Of a stretch of DNA of 64,000 nucleotides, positions 1-11,885 are shown in pieces. The translations under genes and the position numbers were made by a program. The notes under the pieces were generated by a model, which had not been told where the DNA came from, did no database searches, and worked only from the letters and a program-made list of their open reading frames with translations. Each line of letters opens with the position of its first letter. The stretch's first letter is position 1. Source of the DNA: Nymphaea colorata (lineage: Eukaryota > Streptophyta > Magnoliopsida > Nymphaeales > Nymphaeaceae); the NCBI RefSeq assembly GCF_008831285.2, contig NC_045140.1:2335528-2399527 (forward strand), read 5' to 3'.

Positions 1-25
1 CTGTCCTTTCTTTCATTCTTCCTGA

Positions 26-32
<7 letters not shown>

Positions 33-102
<70 letters not shown>
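33..102. repeat. (AT)n microsatellite
   Basis: An uninterrupted run of AT dinucleotides about 70 bases long. It is simple sequence with no coding content. Confidence 0.97.
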
Positions 103-104
<2 letters not shown>

Positions 105-811
105 CCGCTCGGAAAGGAAATCAACAGCTCTTATAATACCAAAAAATTGACGGTAAGTTTTAATTTTTATGAAATGGACCGTTGAATCAGAGAGCCTTTT
201 TGTAATAAATTTCTTCATATAGAAGTGCTCTGTCTTCATTCTATCAAGACCAATGTGCAAATAAAGTTTCAACAAAATAACTCATCGACGATGTCTGGGC
301 CTAACTAGGACAAATAGATGAGCCGAAACTAATTGAGTTCCCTCGATATTATCGATCAACGATGAGGAATTCAAACACGTTGTTCAGCTAAGAAGACAAC
401 AACAATGATTATGTATACAGAATAATTGAGAAATTGTCCACCATATTTTGCCATTTTAGTAATTATAAATGAGGTAATAATTGTTAAAATGAAACACTGT
501 GATCATTTGGATAAATTAAAGCTTTATAAAAACTTTCTAAAATGTCCACCACCTTCTTCTTTATTTCTTTTCTTTGGTGCATATTTGTTGCATGCAACTC
601 AATCTGCTCCGGAACGGTGTCTTGTTACAACCACTATACGTAGAATTGTTATTTATATATTAATATTCTTTGCAACAAGTTGACTTATATAGGCTCATTA
701 TTGGTTTGGAATTATGAAGGAAGATAAAGGACTCAGTTTCCCAATTGTAATTGAGGGAACTTGGATTTCAGAATAGATTTATTTTTTTCTATGTAACAAT
801 CAAAATCCATT

Positions 812-962
812 ACGGTACGTCCTTTCACTTGGATGTCGTGCTTGCCACCATTTGCAGCATAAAGAAATAACATATTGTAATGTGATAGAACGTAAGATTG
901 AACTTTGGACCTCTTGACTGTGAGTTGCCTTACTACCTGGTTGTGCTATGCGCCGAAGCTAC
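812..962 (-). repeat. SINE-like tRNA-derived repeat, copy 1
   Basis: Read on the minus strand, this stretch begins with a box-A-like segment (CAACCAGGTAGTAAGG) followed by a box-B-like segment (AAGTTCAATCTTA), the layout of a polymerase III promoter in tRNA-derived SINEs. The downstream part (CTATCACA, then TATTTCTTTATGCTGCAAAT) recurs in the copy at 26932-27055. The end (GCACGACATCC, then AAAGGACGTA) recurs in the unit at 1395-1535. The edges are approximate and no target-site duplication was resolved. The SINE assignment is an inference; the shared blocks are visible directly. Confidence 0.5.
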
Positions 963-1394
963 TTGCATCCATTACTTTTGAAAATTGAACACAAAGTCAT
1001 TTGGTCGCTATCCAAACAAAGAACAAAGAGCAAGGAATCCAATGTAAACATGTTTTAGAAACCAATCCTCTAAGTTGCTGTTTTTCTTCAAGATAGTTAG
1101 TATACAAACGTGATTCATATGCGTAAGGACCTAAAATATCATGCATGATTAGGCTTTCCAGGATATACACGTAACCGAGAAATTCAAAACAAAAGGTCTC
1201 AGAAATTTTAGATTGTTGAATTCTCCATCCTCTAAAATCTTGATTAGACGTCAAAGTAATCTGATCTACGAACTTAGCTTTCTGCTTCAAAACATGCAGA
1301 GTGCACTAGTCGATGTTGGAGGAAATGAAAATTTTGATAGAAAAATTGAACCCTCCTTTCCCTGCTCCTAATGCTTTGAGACCTACGTAGTTTT

Positions 1395-1535
1395 ACTATA
1401 TGTCCTTTAATTTGAGGGTCGTGCATGTGACTGTTTACAGTTCAGAAGAATAGCGCTCACAAGAATCGAACTGACGACGGTTCATCAAGCGCAAGCGCAA
1501 CACCTAAGCCAACCAGATATACTATGACCCTCAGG
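1395..1535 (-). repeat. SINE-like repeat, copy 2
   Basis: On the minus strand there is a box-A-like segment (CTGGTTGGCTTAGGTG) and a clear box-B-like CAGTTCGATTCTTG. The tail, GCACGACCCTCAAATTAAAG then GACATA, closely matches the tail of the unit at 812-962. The head resembles a tRNA, but it does not fold into an evident complete cloverleaf, so I do not call a tRNA gene. Confidence 0.45.
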
Positions 1536-2406
1536 ACGGTCGATGCAGCCAATATCAAATTTACATGTTTGCTAGTATCGGCAGTTGCCTACACAAACCT
1601 ACATAAATTTGTCTTTACGACATTTTACTATACATTTTGAAGGAATAGGATTATTTGAAAGGTTTAAATTTGAGTTGCTTTGTATTATTGTCCTGCACTA
1701 TTGAACGTGACATTCAACGTCATCCATTGTAGACCAAGTGGTTCCATTAAACATTTCTTAAATCCCCGAGTACATGAAGAACATGTTTTTTTGCATTATC
1801 TTATGCTGCTACGCATGTATTGTTTATCATGTGAAGGTGAATATAATAAAGTTTAACTAGCTAATAGCCAAGTAGGGGTATCTTTGCCACCTTTGCAATT
1901 CAACGTGATTCATGTTTTAGCGCTTGAAGCTTTGAGTTCATCGCCCCCATTTAATGGCTTTTTTCTCTTTTTTACTTCAAACGGTTGTGTTCTGTGCTGC
2001 ACCAGGATTGAGGCGGCGACTCTGATCGCCGAAGTTTAGGCGCAAGCAGCATAATCCAAGTGGTCGGTAAATGTAAAAAATTTCTGAGTTCATGCAGTAT
2101 AGTATCGTTTTCCTATTACCAAGATCGATTATAATATACATATATATATATAACAAAAAATATTTATTACATTTTATTCCTCTTTGTTCTTCTAATCATC
2201 CATTATGTTCAATCAAATAGTTTTAATTAGATAGCTGAGTAATTCTAAAAGGCCAAGATCACGGTTTAACTTTTAAGTTTCGAAGAATAATTTGATTTAG
2301 CAAGCTTTCAATTTTAGTGTTTGGATGCCCAATACGGGACCAATATGAGCCACACGAAGTTGCAGGAGCCTATATCGTTGTACACTCGGCCTTCTATGCC
2401 ATGCAG

Positions 2407-2727
<321 letters not shown>

Positions 2728-2739
2728 TTTCATTCACAA

Positions 2740-4890
2740 GAATATGTAAATACATGCAAAAGGTTTACCTTGGATAGAGCAGACTCATTAAGTGGATTGA
2801 TTATGAAGATCAAGTTAACCCATATACTAATAAGCCCTGAGGGAGAGGGAGATATCTTAAAGATGCAAATGCTCCTCTCCATTTCCTCTATTGGAAGCTT
2901 CATGGTTATTTTGGGATTTAGGTGGAAAGCGAGACACTCACCAACTAAGTATCATGTCAAACTAATGATCGGACTTTTAACAGTTTGCCAATCCAACGAG
3001 CTATGATATGTCCCTCGAAGTTTGGTGTACCGGCACAGGGCAACGGCTTATAGGCATTAGGTGGTTAGTTTGATTAGCATGAGTGTCAACTTCCTGAGCA
3101 TCAAATCAAACGGATTAATGAATTAGTAGACATGCACACCAAGCATCATCGCAGCTCCGGATTGATGAGATATCTAACATGATTTTGTGGTCGTTTGATC
3201 GGAACGGTAAACTGTTGGTACTTGTCGTTTTGCATTTAGGTTTGTCAGCTGATAGACCGCTTTTAATATATGGATTTGCCCTTAATAATTGGGATTCATT
3301 GTTTACCAAATCTATGTGTATATAGATAGGGAGGGCAGCTGGCCTATTCGTATTTTATCATCACTGCTTTAATTGCAACACCTATGTGGTGGACATAAAG
3401 TGCATTATTGAGAAAATTTTACTATTTTACGTGGACGCCAGCCTCTCGTGAAAGGACAAATGATACAATATTTTAGGCTTATAGATTTGGAAAGTTAGGT
3501 AAAGTGTCTGCTATTATACATGACGTACATGATCACACCTCTTTATTATAATTATATCTATGCGGTGTGATTGGTGTTGATGCGTTCTCCATGTTAGCAT
3601 GCGAAAAATAATTTAATAATTCACCGGATAACGACATCCTGATGACACCTCGATCCATCGTTAGCTTTCTTTCTGTCTTTCAGGGGCAGAGATATAGGAT
3701 TTTTTTTTTTTTAAGAAGAATTTTCAAAACATTTACCAAGGCCCAAATATGTTTTTAAATTTGTTAAAATGGTGAAATAAACTTTTTTCAAATTCTAAGA
3801 TATGTATATTTTTCACAAAATCAACATAGTTACGTCCAATAACCCAAATAAAAAAAAAACTTTTTAGAAGAATAAAAAAGAATTATAAAAGAGTTTAAAA
3901 AGTCTAAAATACCCATTATTTTATAAAAACTCAAAAATACCCTTTATCTCCTCTGTTGCATACTTGTTGGGAAGTGCAACTCGATCTGCAAAATTGAAGG
4001 GAAACGGCATGGGCCCAAAAAGAAAGCCTCCATTGAAGGGAAGGAGCATGGATGCACACAGATTGTTCAAATCAAGCATGATTATTATTATTTATATGTC
4101 ATTATTATTTTATTTTTATTTTTTATATAATGAAATGAATAATTTTGAATTACATGATTTTAGTAGATAAACAGATTCAACAAGAACTTTTAAAAACTTG
4201 TACTCAATCATGACATTTGAGAACTTGAAGAGGAACATACTTTAATGCAAACAAAAATAAAGGAAGAAAACTTTCTGGTGCCTGCTTTTCCGCGTTATTT
4301 AGCGAGAAAGACTGACAACAAAGAAGCTATAAAGTGGGAGACCTATATTGCGGTTGGTTAAACCTACACTGGAGTTCATAGTGAACGCTTTCCATGGCAT
4401 ATTGGGCTCTGTGGTACAGAACGAACGACCTTTCAAAACTGAAAAAGCTTCCAACCAGATAATTTTCTCTGTCATAAGGTTCGATTTCCACCTTAGATTG
4501 TTTTAGAAGATGATCTCAGTGTTTGTACAGGGCAGAAGGGCAGGGGTGGAGCTAGAATTTTTGTTTCGGGTGACGGAACTATCAAGAAACGGACATTCTT
4601 TTTTGAAAATTCTTACTAGAATGTAATTTTTTAAAATTTAAACATGTAAATAAACTTAAAAATTTTAAAATTTTGGGGAGTGAGGTGTGTGGCTTCTTGT
4701 GGCTTCCTTTAAGGATGTCAAATGGATCCGGGTAGGTGAGAGGAAATCACACTGCCTGAGTGAGAGGCCGAAGCCCCACTGCCTTCCCTCTATCCCCAAA
4801 GTTTAGAGCTATGTTGGGGTGAACTTATGCTTACTCCATTCAACTCGATATATTTGTAAAATTCCCTCTATCCCCAAGGTCAAGTTCCTT
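2740..4890. other. Intergenic, no gene recognised
   Basis: Only short random frames are present, with A/T homopolymers around 3700-3900 and 4080-4140. A fragment near 4550 (GGTGGAGCTAGAATTTTTG) resembles ends of common plant DNA transposon remnants. I see nothing else. Confidence 0.6.
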
Positions 4891-4895
4891 TTAAG

Positions 4896-5060
4896 GATGT
4901 CAAGATAAGATTCTAATTGAGACAAACTCTTAATCATATCCATTTTTTTTGGATGTTCAACTACACATCAAAATTTGGATGTAAATGCAAATAAAGAAAA
5001 GTCGTATTCAAATATGAATCCAAAGTCTGATTTTACAACTTGACCTTGGTAGTCAAATAA
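4896..5060 (+). repeat. Truncated copy of the GATGTCA dispersed repeat
   Basis: It begins GATGTCAAGATAAGATTC and continues through the family's TATCCATTTTTTTTGGAT and TGCAAATAAAGAAAAGTCGT blocks, then stops near the middle of the element. Fuller copies lie at 8712-9093, 11485-11885 and 25008-25409. It is probably a decayed, internally truncated member. Confidence 0.5.
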
Positions 5061-6587
5061 CACCCTTCTTATATAATGTTATAGCGATTAAAGTGTGGTT
5101 AATTGCTGAAGCCTTATGAGAGCTTTTGTAGAAGAACTTGTATAAAACTGATGTACTTAAAATGGATGTTTGAAAAGCAGTACGTTTTTGTTTTAGAAAG
5201 CAGTTGTTGTCAAGTATTGTTAATAAAAATTAATAATTCTGTTTCCTCCATATAAAACTCATATCAGAATCACATACATAAGGGAAATTTATGTTTAATG
5301 TAGTCTGCATCTATAGGAAGCGGATTCAATATGCAGAATGGGTGAAGTGCATTTGTTTAGACTATTGGCATTTCTAATCAGATTCAAGATTTATGTTCTT
5401 GGACCCGAATAGATGGGAAACTGAAAAAAAAAAAGATTATCATGTTCAATACTGGATACACACACGCCAACATCCACATCAGGCCTATACTTGGTAGGAC
5501 GTCTTCGCCCTAAAAAAACATAAGGAACTTTGAAGTATGCGATTCTTTTTCCTAGATCAAAACTAAAACCCTAGATGAAACATCAAGGAAGACGCGTTTC
5601 AGGGGATGTAGTATAGCTGATTAGTTAGATAGGTGCATAACAGACACGCCGTCTCTTCGATTTTCATGGGCGCTACTAGCGGTAAAAAATATTATCATGC
5701 CGAACACAGTTCAACACCTTAGAGCAGGGAGACGTTCAAGGTTTTCTTTTAGTGTGGGTTTAACCTCCAGCTCATTTAGAAAGAAAAAAAGTGAACTTCT
5801 TTGGAAAATTTTTAATATATATTGGGCACATCACATGAGATTGGATTTCATCATGAGCTCATATTGGCGCTCAAGTAAAGCTGATACCCTTTATTCCCCA
5901 CACATGCAGCTAGCCATAAAATGGTAGGTTTACTTGGTTGGCGTCCACTTTAAAACGATCAAACATTTCTTTTTAGAAAATACTTTTAGTTCCAAAAGGA
6001 CTCTTTCCTCTCCTCCTTTTATCTCTCAATCTTTACATAAGAAAATGTCAAAAGGGCTCAACTTTTTCAACAAGAAAAAGCGATAGGGGGCCCTCGCTCA
6101 TTCGTCCTTTTTTTGCTTTTTCATACTTTATTTCTAATCAACAGCTTAAAATACAAAACTGGAAAAAAGTTTTCCAAAGAAATAAATAAAAGCAACTTCC
6201 TTTGGCCTGCCCGCCAAAGTAAGAGGGCACCTCTCTCCATCGACGACCGACTCCGGTTAAGTCACAAGGGCGCCCTTGTGTTGAACAAATTTAGTGAGAA
6301 AAAGAAACCACAAAGTTTGCATGATCATTTGGAGAAGGCCCGTCTCGTAGAGGCTTCCAAAATATGTGCACTTGTTCTTGCTTTGGCCAAACTGTGACCA
6401 ACCTCTCCACTATAATCCGCTTTCTGGGACATTCATATTCCATTTTCAACATGTACTTCGTTGTTTGCTTGCTTACCGTGGTACATTTAATATGGGAAGC
6501 AAATTATGTTGTATGAAGTAGGAATGGTGGCGTTCAAATTAGGCAAAAGAAGAATTGGATTAGCCCTTGTATATTCAAGGTAAGGTG

Positions 6588-7040
6588 ACCTTAAGTTCCC
6601 GCCCCTTTTGTTCAGGGTCTTAGGCTGTGTCGGGACCTTTGAAAGAGGGGAGGGAGATGAGGGAGGTGGCTATGATATACCCATCAACTAGAATGTCGCA
6701 ATCCTACCGTCTTCGGTCTAGAAGAATAACACCTGTGAGAATCGACAGGAGACATGCCATCTACGTGCGTGCCTGCGCGACCAGTTATGATATAGACAAA
6801 AGTTATAAATGACGTTAAGCTCCCTGCCCCTTTGCCCTATGTTCAGGGTCTTAGGCTGTGTGGGGACCTTTGAGAGAGGGGAGGGAGATAAGGGAGGGGC
6901 TATGATGTACTCATCAACTAGAATGTCGCGATTCTTCTGTCTTTGGTCTACAAAAATAGCACCTATGAAAATCGACAGGAGACATGCCATCTACATGCCT
7001 GTGTGCACGACTAGCTATGATATAGACAAAAGTAATAAAT
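6588..7040 (+). repeat. Tandem duplication, ~230-bp unit
   Basis: Two adjacent units share a start (TTCAGGGTCTTAGGCTGTG at about 6611 and 6842) and an end (TATAGACAAAAGT at 6791 and 7021), with a period of about 230 bases. They differ at scattered positions and by small indels, so the duplication is not recent. Each unit carries a short open frame that is homologous between units but matches no family I know. The function is unknown. Confidence 0.85.
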
Positions 7041-7256
7041 GAAATATAAAGGTAATATTTGAGGAAGTGAGGACAACAAAAAATAGAAAAAAAAAGTGGT
7101 TTAGCTAAAAAAATTGGTTATTTTCATTATAAAGGTAAAGGAGGCAGCTGGTCTTACAAATGAAAGAAGTTTTTTTCTAAGGGGAATAATTTGAATGGAT
7201 GCAAGTAAATAAGCTTCATGCTTCATTATAATTATAGGCTTCATTATAATTATAGT

Positions 7257-7311
7257 CAGTGGTGGAGCCAAAAAAATTTGTTAGAGGAGCATTTGTTTAA
7301 AAATAGGAGCA

Positions 7312-7353
<42 letters not shown>

Positions 7354-7434
7354 ATTCTCATTTAAAAATAAAAAATTTTTAAGAAACTGGTGTGGGCAAC
7401 TGCCCGCACCAGTCACCATGTACCTACACCACTG
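7257..7434. mobile_element. Small TIR element (hAT-like MITE), CAGTGGTGGAG ends
   Basis: The left end is CAGTGGTGGAGCCA. The reverse complement of the right end is CAGTGGTGTAGGTACA, so the terminal inverted repeat is about 11 bp with one mismatch. Inside are a (TA)n run (7314-7351) and a hairpin around 7386-7413 with core GTGGGCAACTGCCCGC. Ends of the CAGTGG(C/T)GGAG type are seen in plant hAT-derived MITEs. The flanks show no convincing 8-bp target duplication. A truncated relative lies at 49684-49720. Confidence 0.55.
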
Positions 7435-8331
7435 ATAATCAACTCTTAAATATGTATAGAATATAAAGCATCCAAGCAAACTAAGTCACGATCATGCAAG
7501 TGAGAGTTAAATATTCGTTTCTTAATAGATAATACAGAAATGGATAGGTATCAGACCGATAGGTGCTAGATTTATAAGGGATTATTTGGTTATTGGTATT
7601 TTCAAGGTAGATGATTGAGAGAAAAATAATGAAATAAATAAATAAAGAGAAAATACTTTTAACAAAAGTTAAATAACTAAATACCATATCTTTGTTTTCT
7701 CCTTGTTTTTTTTTTCAACCGTTGATTTTGGAAAGATCAATAACCAAATTAATCTCTAATTAGTCTAGCGCGGTCTCTTATCTACCAATTTATAGTGACT
7801 AAAAATTAGTTATACCAGTCCCATTTTGGGATTGGTTTTTTAGGTCTTTTCTTCTCTTTACTATTTATATATCAATCAGGTGAAATCCTCTGAGCAGTGG
7901 ACTTGCCGAATTGGCCGATTCACGGATCCAGTTGTATCGGTTGTGAAGCAGCAAAGAAAAAAAACTAAAAAACGAAAAATATGAAAAAAATAATAAAAAT
8001 ATAAAAAAACTATCATATTAAGAAAATAATTAAGAGTCAATGCATGGCACCCTTGAAACGGCAACCGAAATAAAATGACTTGATTTGTTATTGAGTTTAT
8101 TTAAATTTGCTGATTCAGACTTATCCTCAAGAGCGTGATCGCTAAAAGGAAAAGAAAGAGAGAGAGCCGACAAAATGGAAATATATTAAAAAACAAGTTC
8201 TAATGATAAGACATCACGAATCACAGCAAAGGCAACAGAAGCAAATAAAAGGGACATAAGAGAAAAATTAACAAGCAAAATAAGAACAAAAAAAGAACAT
8301 GAAGAACAGGAACAGAACAAGAACAAAAGCA

Positions 8332-8357
8332 AGAGAGAGAGAGAGAGAGAGAGAGAG
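8332..8357. repeat. (GA)n microsatellite
   Basis: A pure GA run, following a purine-rich stretch from about 8150. Confidence 0.9.
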
Positions 8358-8711
8358 CTAGTCAGAAGAAGAAGTCATCCTCCGGCCATTGTAAAGGGCG
8401 CGAGATGGATGTTTGGCTTGACTATAGGCATCTTCCAATTTAATGGAATAATTGCTTGCATGGTTAAGCTTTTAAAGGAGAAAACTAATACACATGCACT
8501 GCTACCAATTTCATCACCACAAGCCTGCCTACGGTGGCATAGCCACATGGTGGTGGCCTGTGTGGGCAGTTGCCCACACCAGCCTCACAAAATTAGTTTA
8601 ATATGTATGTTAATGTTTTGATATATTTGAGTGTTATACATGTAAGTACCCCAAAGAAATTGAAGATATTGAATGAGTGCCCCCATAAACAACATGGAGG
8701 ACTCTGGTAGT

Positions 8712-9093
8712 GATGTCACTAGATCAGATTCACATAAGATATACTTTTAACCGTATCCACCTTTTTAGATATTTAACTACTTGAATTCGGATTCGAATAT
8801 GTATGAAAAAAAAAATTATATTTGATTCTGAACTTGATCTAATCTGACTTTTACATTCATATCCTAATCTGAATCATAATTTTGAACCGAATTCAGCCGA
8901 TTTTTAAAATGCAAGAGTATTGGAGATAGGATATTTATTTAAAACTAAATCAGATTTGAATATGAATCTGATCATATATTTATGTATTTCTGAATCCAAT
9001 CAGATTTCTTAATTAGATAATATTTTTTTTCGTATCCGATTTTTTTGGAATTGTTCAATATGATGTTCGATTCAAATTGGATATATTGACATC
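8712..9093 (+). mobile_element. GATGTCA-family dispersed repeat, copy 2
   Basis: A 382-base unit starting GATGTCACTAGATCAGATTC and ending in TTGGATATATTGACATC, so the first and last ~7 bases are inverted repeats (GATGTCA/TGACATC). The interior is a patchwork of GGATTC/GAATCC-like words. It contains no open frame. It matches the copies at 11485-11885 (opposite orientation) and 25008-25409 along most of its length. It is most simply a non-autonomous DNA element; the superfamily is not resolved. Confidence 0.6.
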
Positions 9094-10948
9094 TCTATCT
9101 GGAAGAGAAAAAGACGACGATTGCTGCAGGGATGAAGGCAAGGGGGACGACAGCAGCCATGGCCTCCTTTATTGTTTTGAAAATTAAAATTTTACTGTTT
9201 AAAATCTTTAGAAAGTCTATTTTGGCTGTTGTAAAAAAATTTGAGAAATTGTATTTAGTCATATCATTTATTGTTTTTGGTTCCCCAGGAGAAAAATCCT
9301 GGCTCCTCGCACGCTGCATTGCTGAAGCAAAAGAGAATATAACCAAGATTTGATCATTAGTAAATGAGCCATGTTGGTCACATGTTGAATGATGAATCAA
9401 TGTGCAGAATCAAAGAAATCAGTGAACTTGATCAGGATAATGTAATCAGACACAGTAAAGGCAACAAGAATTAAAGACAATAAAGATTCAAAATAAGACT
9501 GGCTTCACCAACTTCAGAAAATCCTTCTCTCCCTTCCTTATATATGAGAAATGAGTGAAACTAATCTTGTTTGAGGATTGATTTTTAGGTTCCTCACCTC
9601 TATAATTCACCGCCAATCATAGGGTGAGATTAAGGATGCCTATGAAGCACTAGCGGAGGGCACTAACGGATCTATCACTTAGGAGAATGAGTGATTGCAG
9701 GCATTGACTCAGGTCTGATGTGGGCACTACATGCGGCTGCACCTAGCTGAACCTAGGTCCAGTTTAATCACAATGCAAGATTTCAAAGGCTGGTCAGTCA
9801 CACAGTAGCTCCGCTACTGCTATGAACTAAAAGCAAAGAAAAAAAAAAAGGAAAAAAAAAAGGTGTGAGAGTGAAAAGGGAAAATGGAGGTTAAAAAAGC
9901 AGGTTGCATGCATGCCAGCTCAGTCTGCTCGTACTCCTAAAAGGCTGTTTGACAATAAAAACAGTATGTGAATGTTTCATAAATCTGCTCCAAATTAAAT
10001 TGCGGTAGATTCATGGAATACTTACATGTTGTTCCTAATACCAAACGACTCCAATTGGACCTTGGCAAGGTGCCTTCTCTCATCCTTGAACCTTGACTTG
10101 CTACATGAGTTAACCCTGGAAGACATTCTCCACTCACTTGGTTTGGACCCAAGAAAGCATAGATTTGGATTGACTTGGTTTGCTACCAACTTGGTCATGA
10201 ACTAGGCCATGGATCTTCATATTCAAGTTCAAATATAGCAAGGATGCTACCCATAATAAGGAGAATATTAAATTGGAGCTGATTAACAGATCTTGAAGGG
10301 TGAAAATCCAAGCAGACATAAGTGAAAAGAAATTCAAAAGAAAACATGGATCACGCCAAAGAGATTGTGAAGAAAACCGAACAGCAGGACATGAAATCAA
10401 GGAAAATAATTCCAATAAAAAAGAGCAGTTTGTCTTTCCTTAAGGAACTTTTCCATTGATGTGGTGGCTTATAATCCCCTGATCGGCCTGTAATACGAAT
10501 CTCTATGCGATTGGATCTCTTTCTCATGTTCGTCATGGGAAAGTTTCATGCACGTACGTCTCTGTATTAGACCACGTACATTGGAATTGATTCTCTGCCT
10601 TCTTCTCTCTTCTCCTATCTTCACCTCTAGGTATCATTCGTTTCAAGGCATTAGGTCATCTTATTCTGCAGCATAAGTTGTCACTTTTCTATTAGTTTAG
10701 TTTTTATTATTCGTGGCTTCTCAAAACTCAAACTCCAACAATTTGGAATTGAATAATTGAAACAAACTTTACAGTTCCACAACTGAAGGTGAATCAACAT
10801 GTTCTGTAATTTTTGTCTGTAGATCAAAGTTTAGAAACCAAAAATGCTTAGGCTGTTTATTTTTAAACACTCGAAAGCCTGAACTATACATAAAAAGTTC
10901 GACGACATATACATACACAACTTTATTTATCTCTCTCCACATTAAATA

Positions 10949-10983
<35 letters not shown>

Positions 10984-11484
10984 AGGTAACATCTGCAATA
11001 TTGTTAAATTTATACAAAGTTGGTTGTAACATACCAGTGCTGGCACAAGATACACCTATTCAAGTTGCCTAAAAAGTAAGAATACTCGCTTGGACCATGG
11101 AGCCTATAAGTTCATGTTTCCAATCTCTCAAGTTCTAACTCTTAAAGAAGTCCTGATCACGATCCTTAAGCTTCTAGACTGCCATGAAAAAGTAGATGGA
11201 CAGCGATGCTATAATATTATTTGAGTGATCCATATATCAGAGTACATAAATGCATTTTCCTATTCTAATTACACTTTTTTTTATGATAAGTATCACATAA
11301 TGGCTTAGCATGGTTTTCGAGTAGACTTGCAAGATATATGAGGAAACTTTGTCAACTAATTTTCAAGTTGCAAAGGCACTCTTACTTTCTCTATTATCTT
11401 AAGTAGGTACCGCTTTAAGAAAAAAAACTCATTAGATTATGCTCGTCTCACAAAGTTGTAGTATATGTCACCAACTTCTTTAAT
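9094..11484. other. Intergenic, no gene recognised
   Basis: Open frames on both strands at 9095-9400 are shadows of an AT-rich repeat fragment. An A-rich tract lies at 9838-9860 and an (AT)n run at 10942-10980. No splice-consistent coding exon was seen. Confidence 0.55.
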
Positions 11485-11885
11485 GATGTCAATATATCCG
11501 ATTTGGATCTAATACCCGATTGAATCATTCCAAAAAGATCGGGTGTGGAAAAAATCTACTATCTGATTAAAAAATCAGATCAGATTCGGATTTAAGAAAT
11601 GACATCTGATCATAATCGCATTCAGATTCAGATTAGGTTATACATAATTATCCAATCAGATTTGGATCAGATTTAGTGTTAAATATATATCCAATATCCA
11701 ATTATCTCACATTTCGAAAATCGGCCAGATTCAGTTCAAAATTTGGATTCGAATTCAAATATGAATTTAAAAATTGTATTTGGATATGACTATTCTTTAT
11801 TTGTATTGAAATTTGAATATGTGAGTATCCGAAACAATGGATAAAATTAAGAGTATGTCCAATTGGAATCTGATCCGTTGTCATC
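11485..11885 (-). mobile_element. GATGTCA-family dispersed repeat, copy 3
   Basis: Inverted relative to the copies at 8712 and 25008. It starts GATGTCAATATATCCGATTT and ends with GTTGTCATC. Blocks such as TCGGCCAGATTCAGTTC and GGTTATACATAATTATCC recur, as reverse complements, in the other copies. It is 401 bases long and non-coding. Confidence 0.6.

Noticed and set aside
6113-6397. 94-codon frame
   Set aside because: No domain, no splice context and no promoter evidence. Its length is within chance for this sequence.
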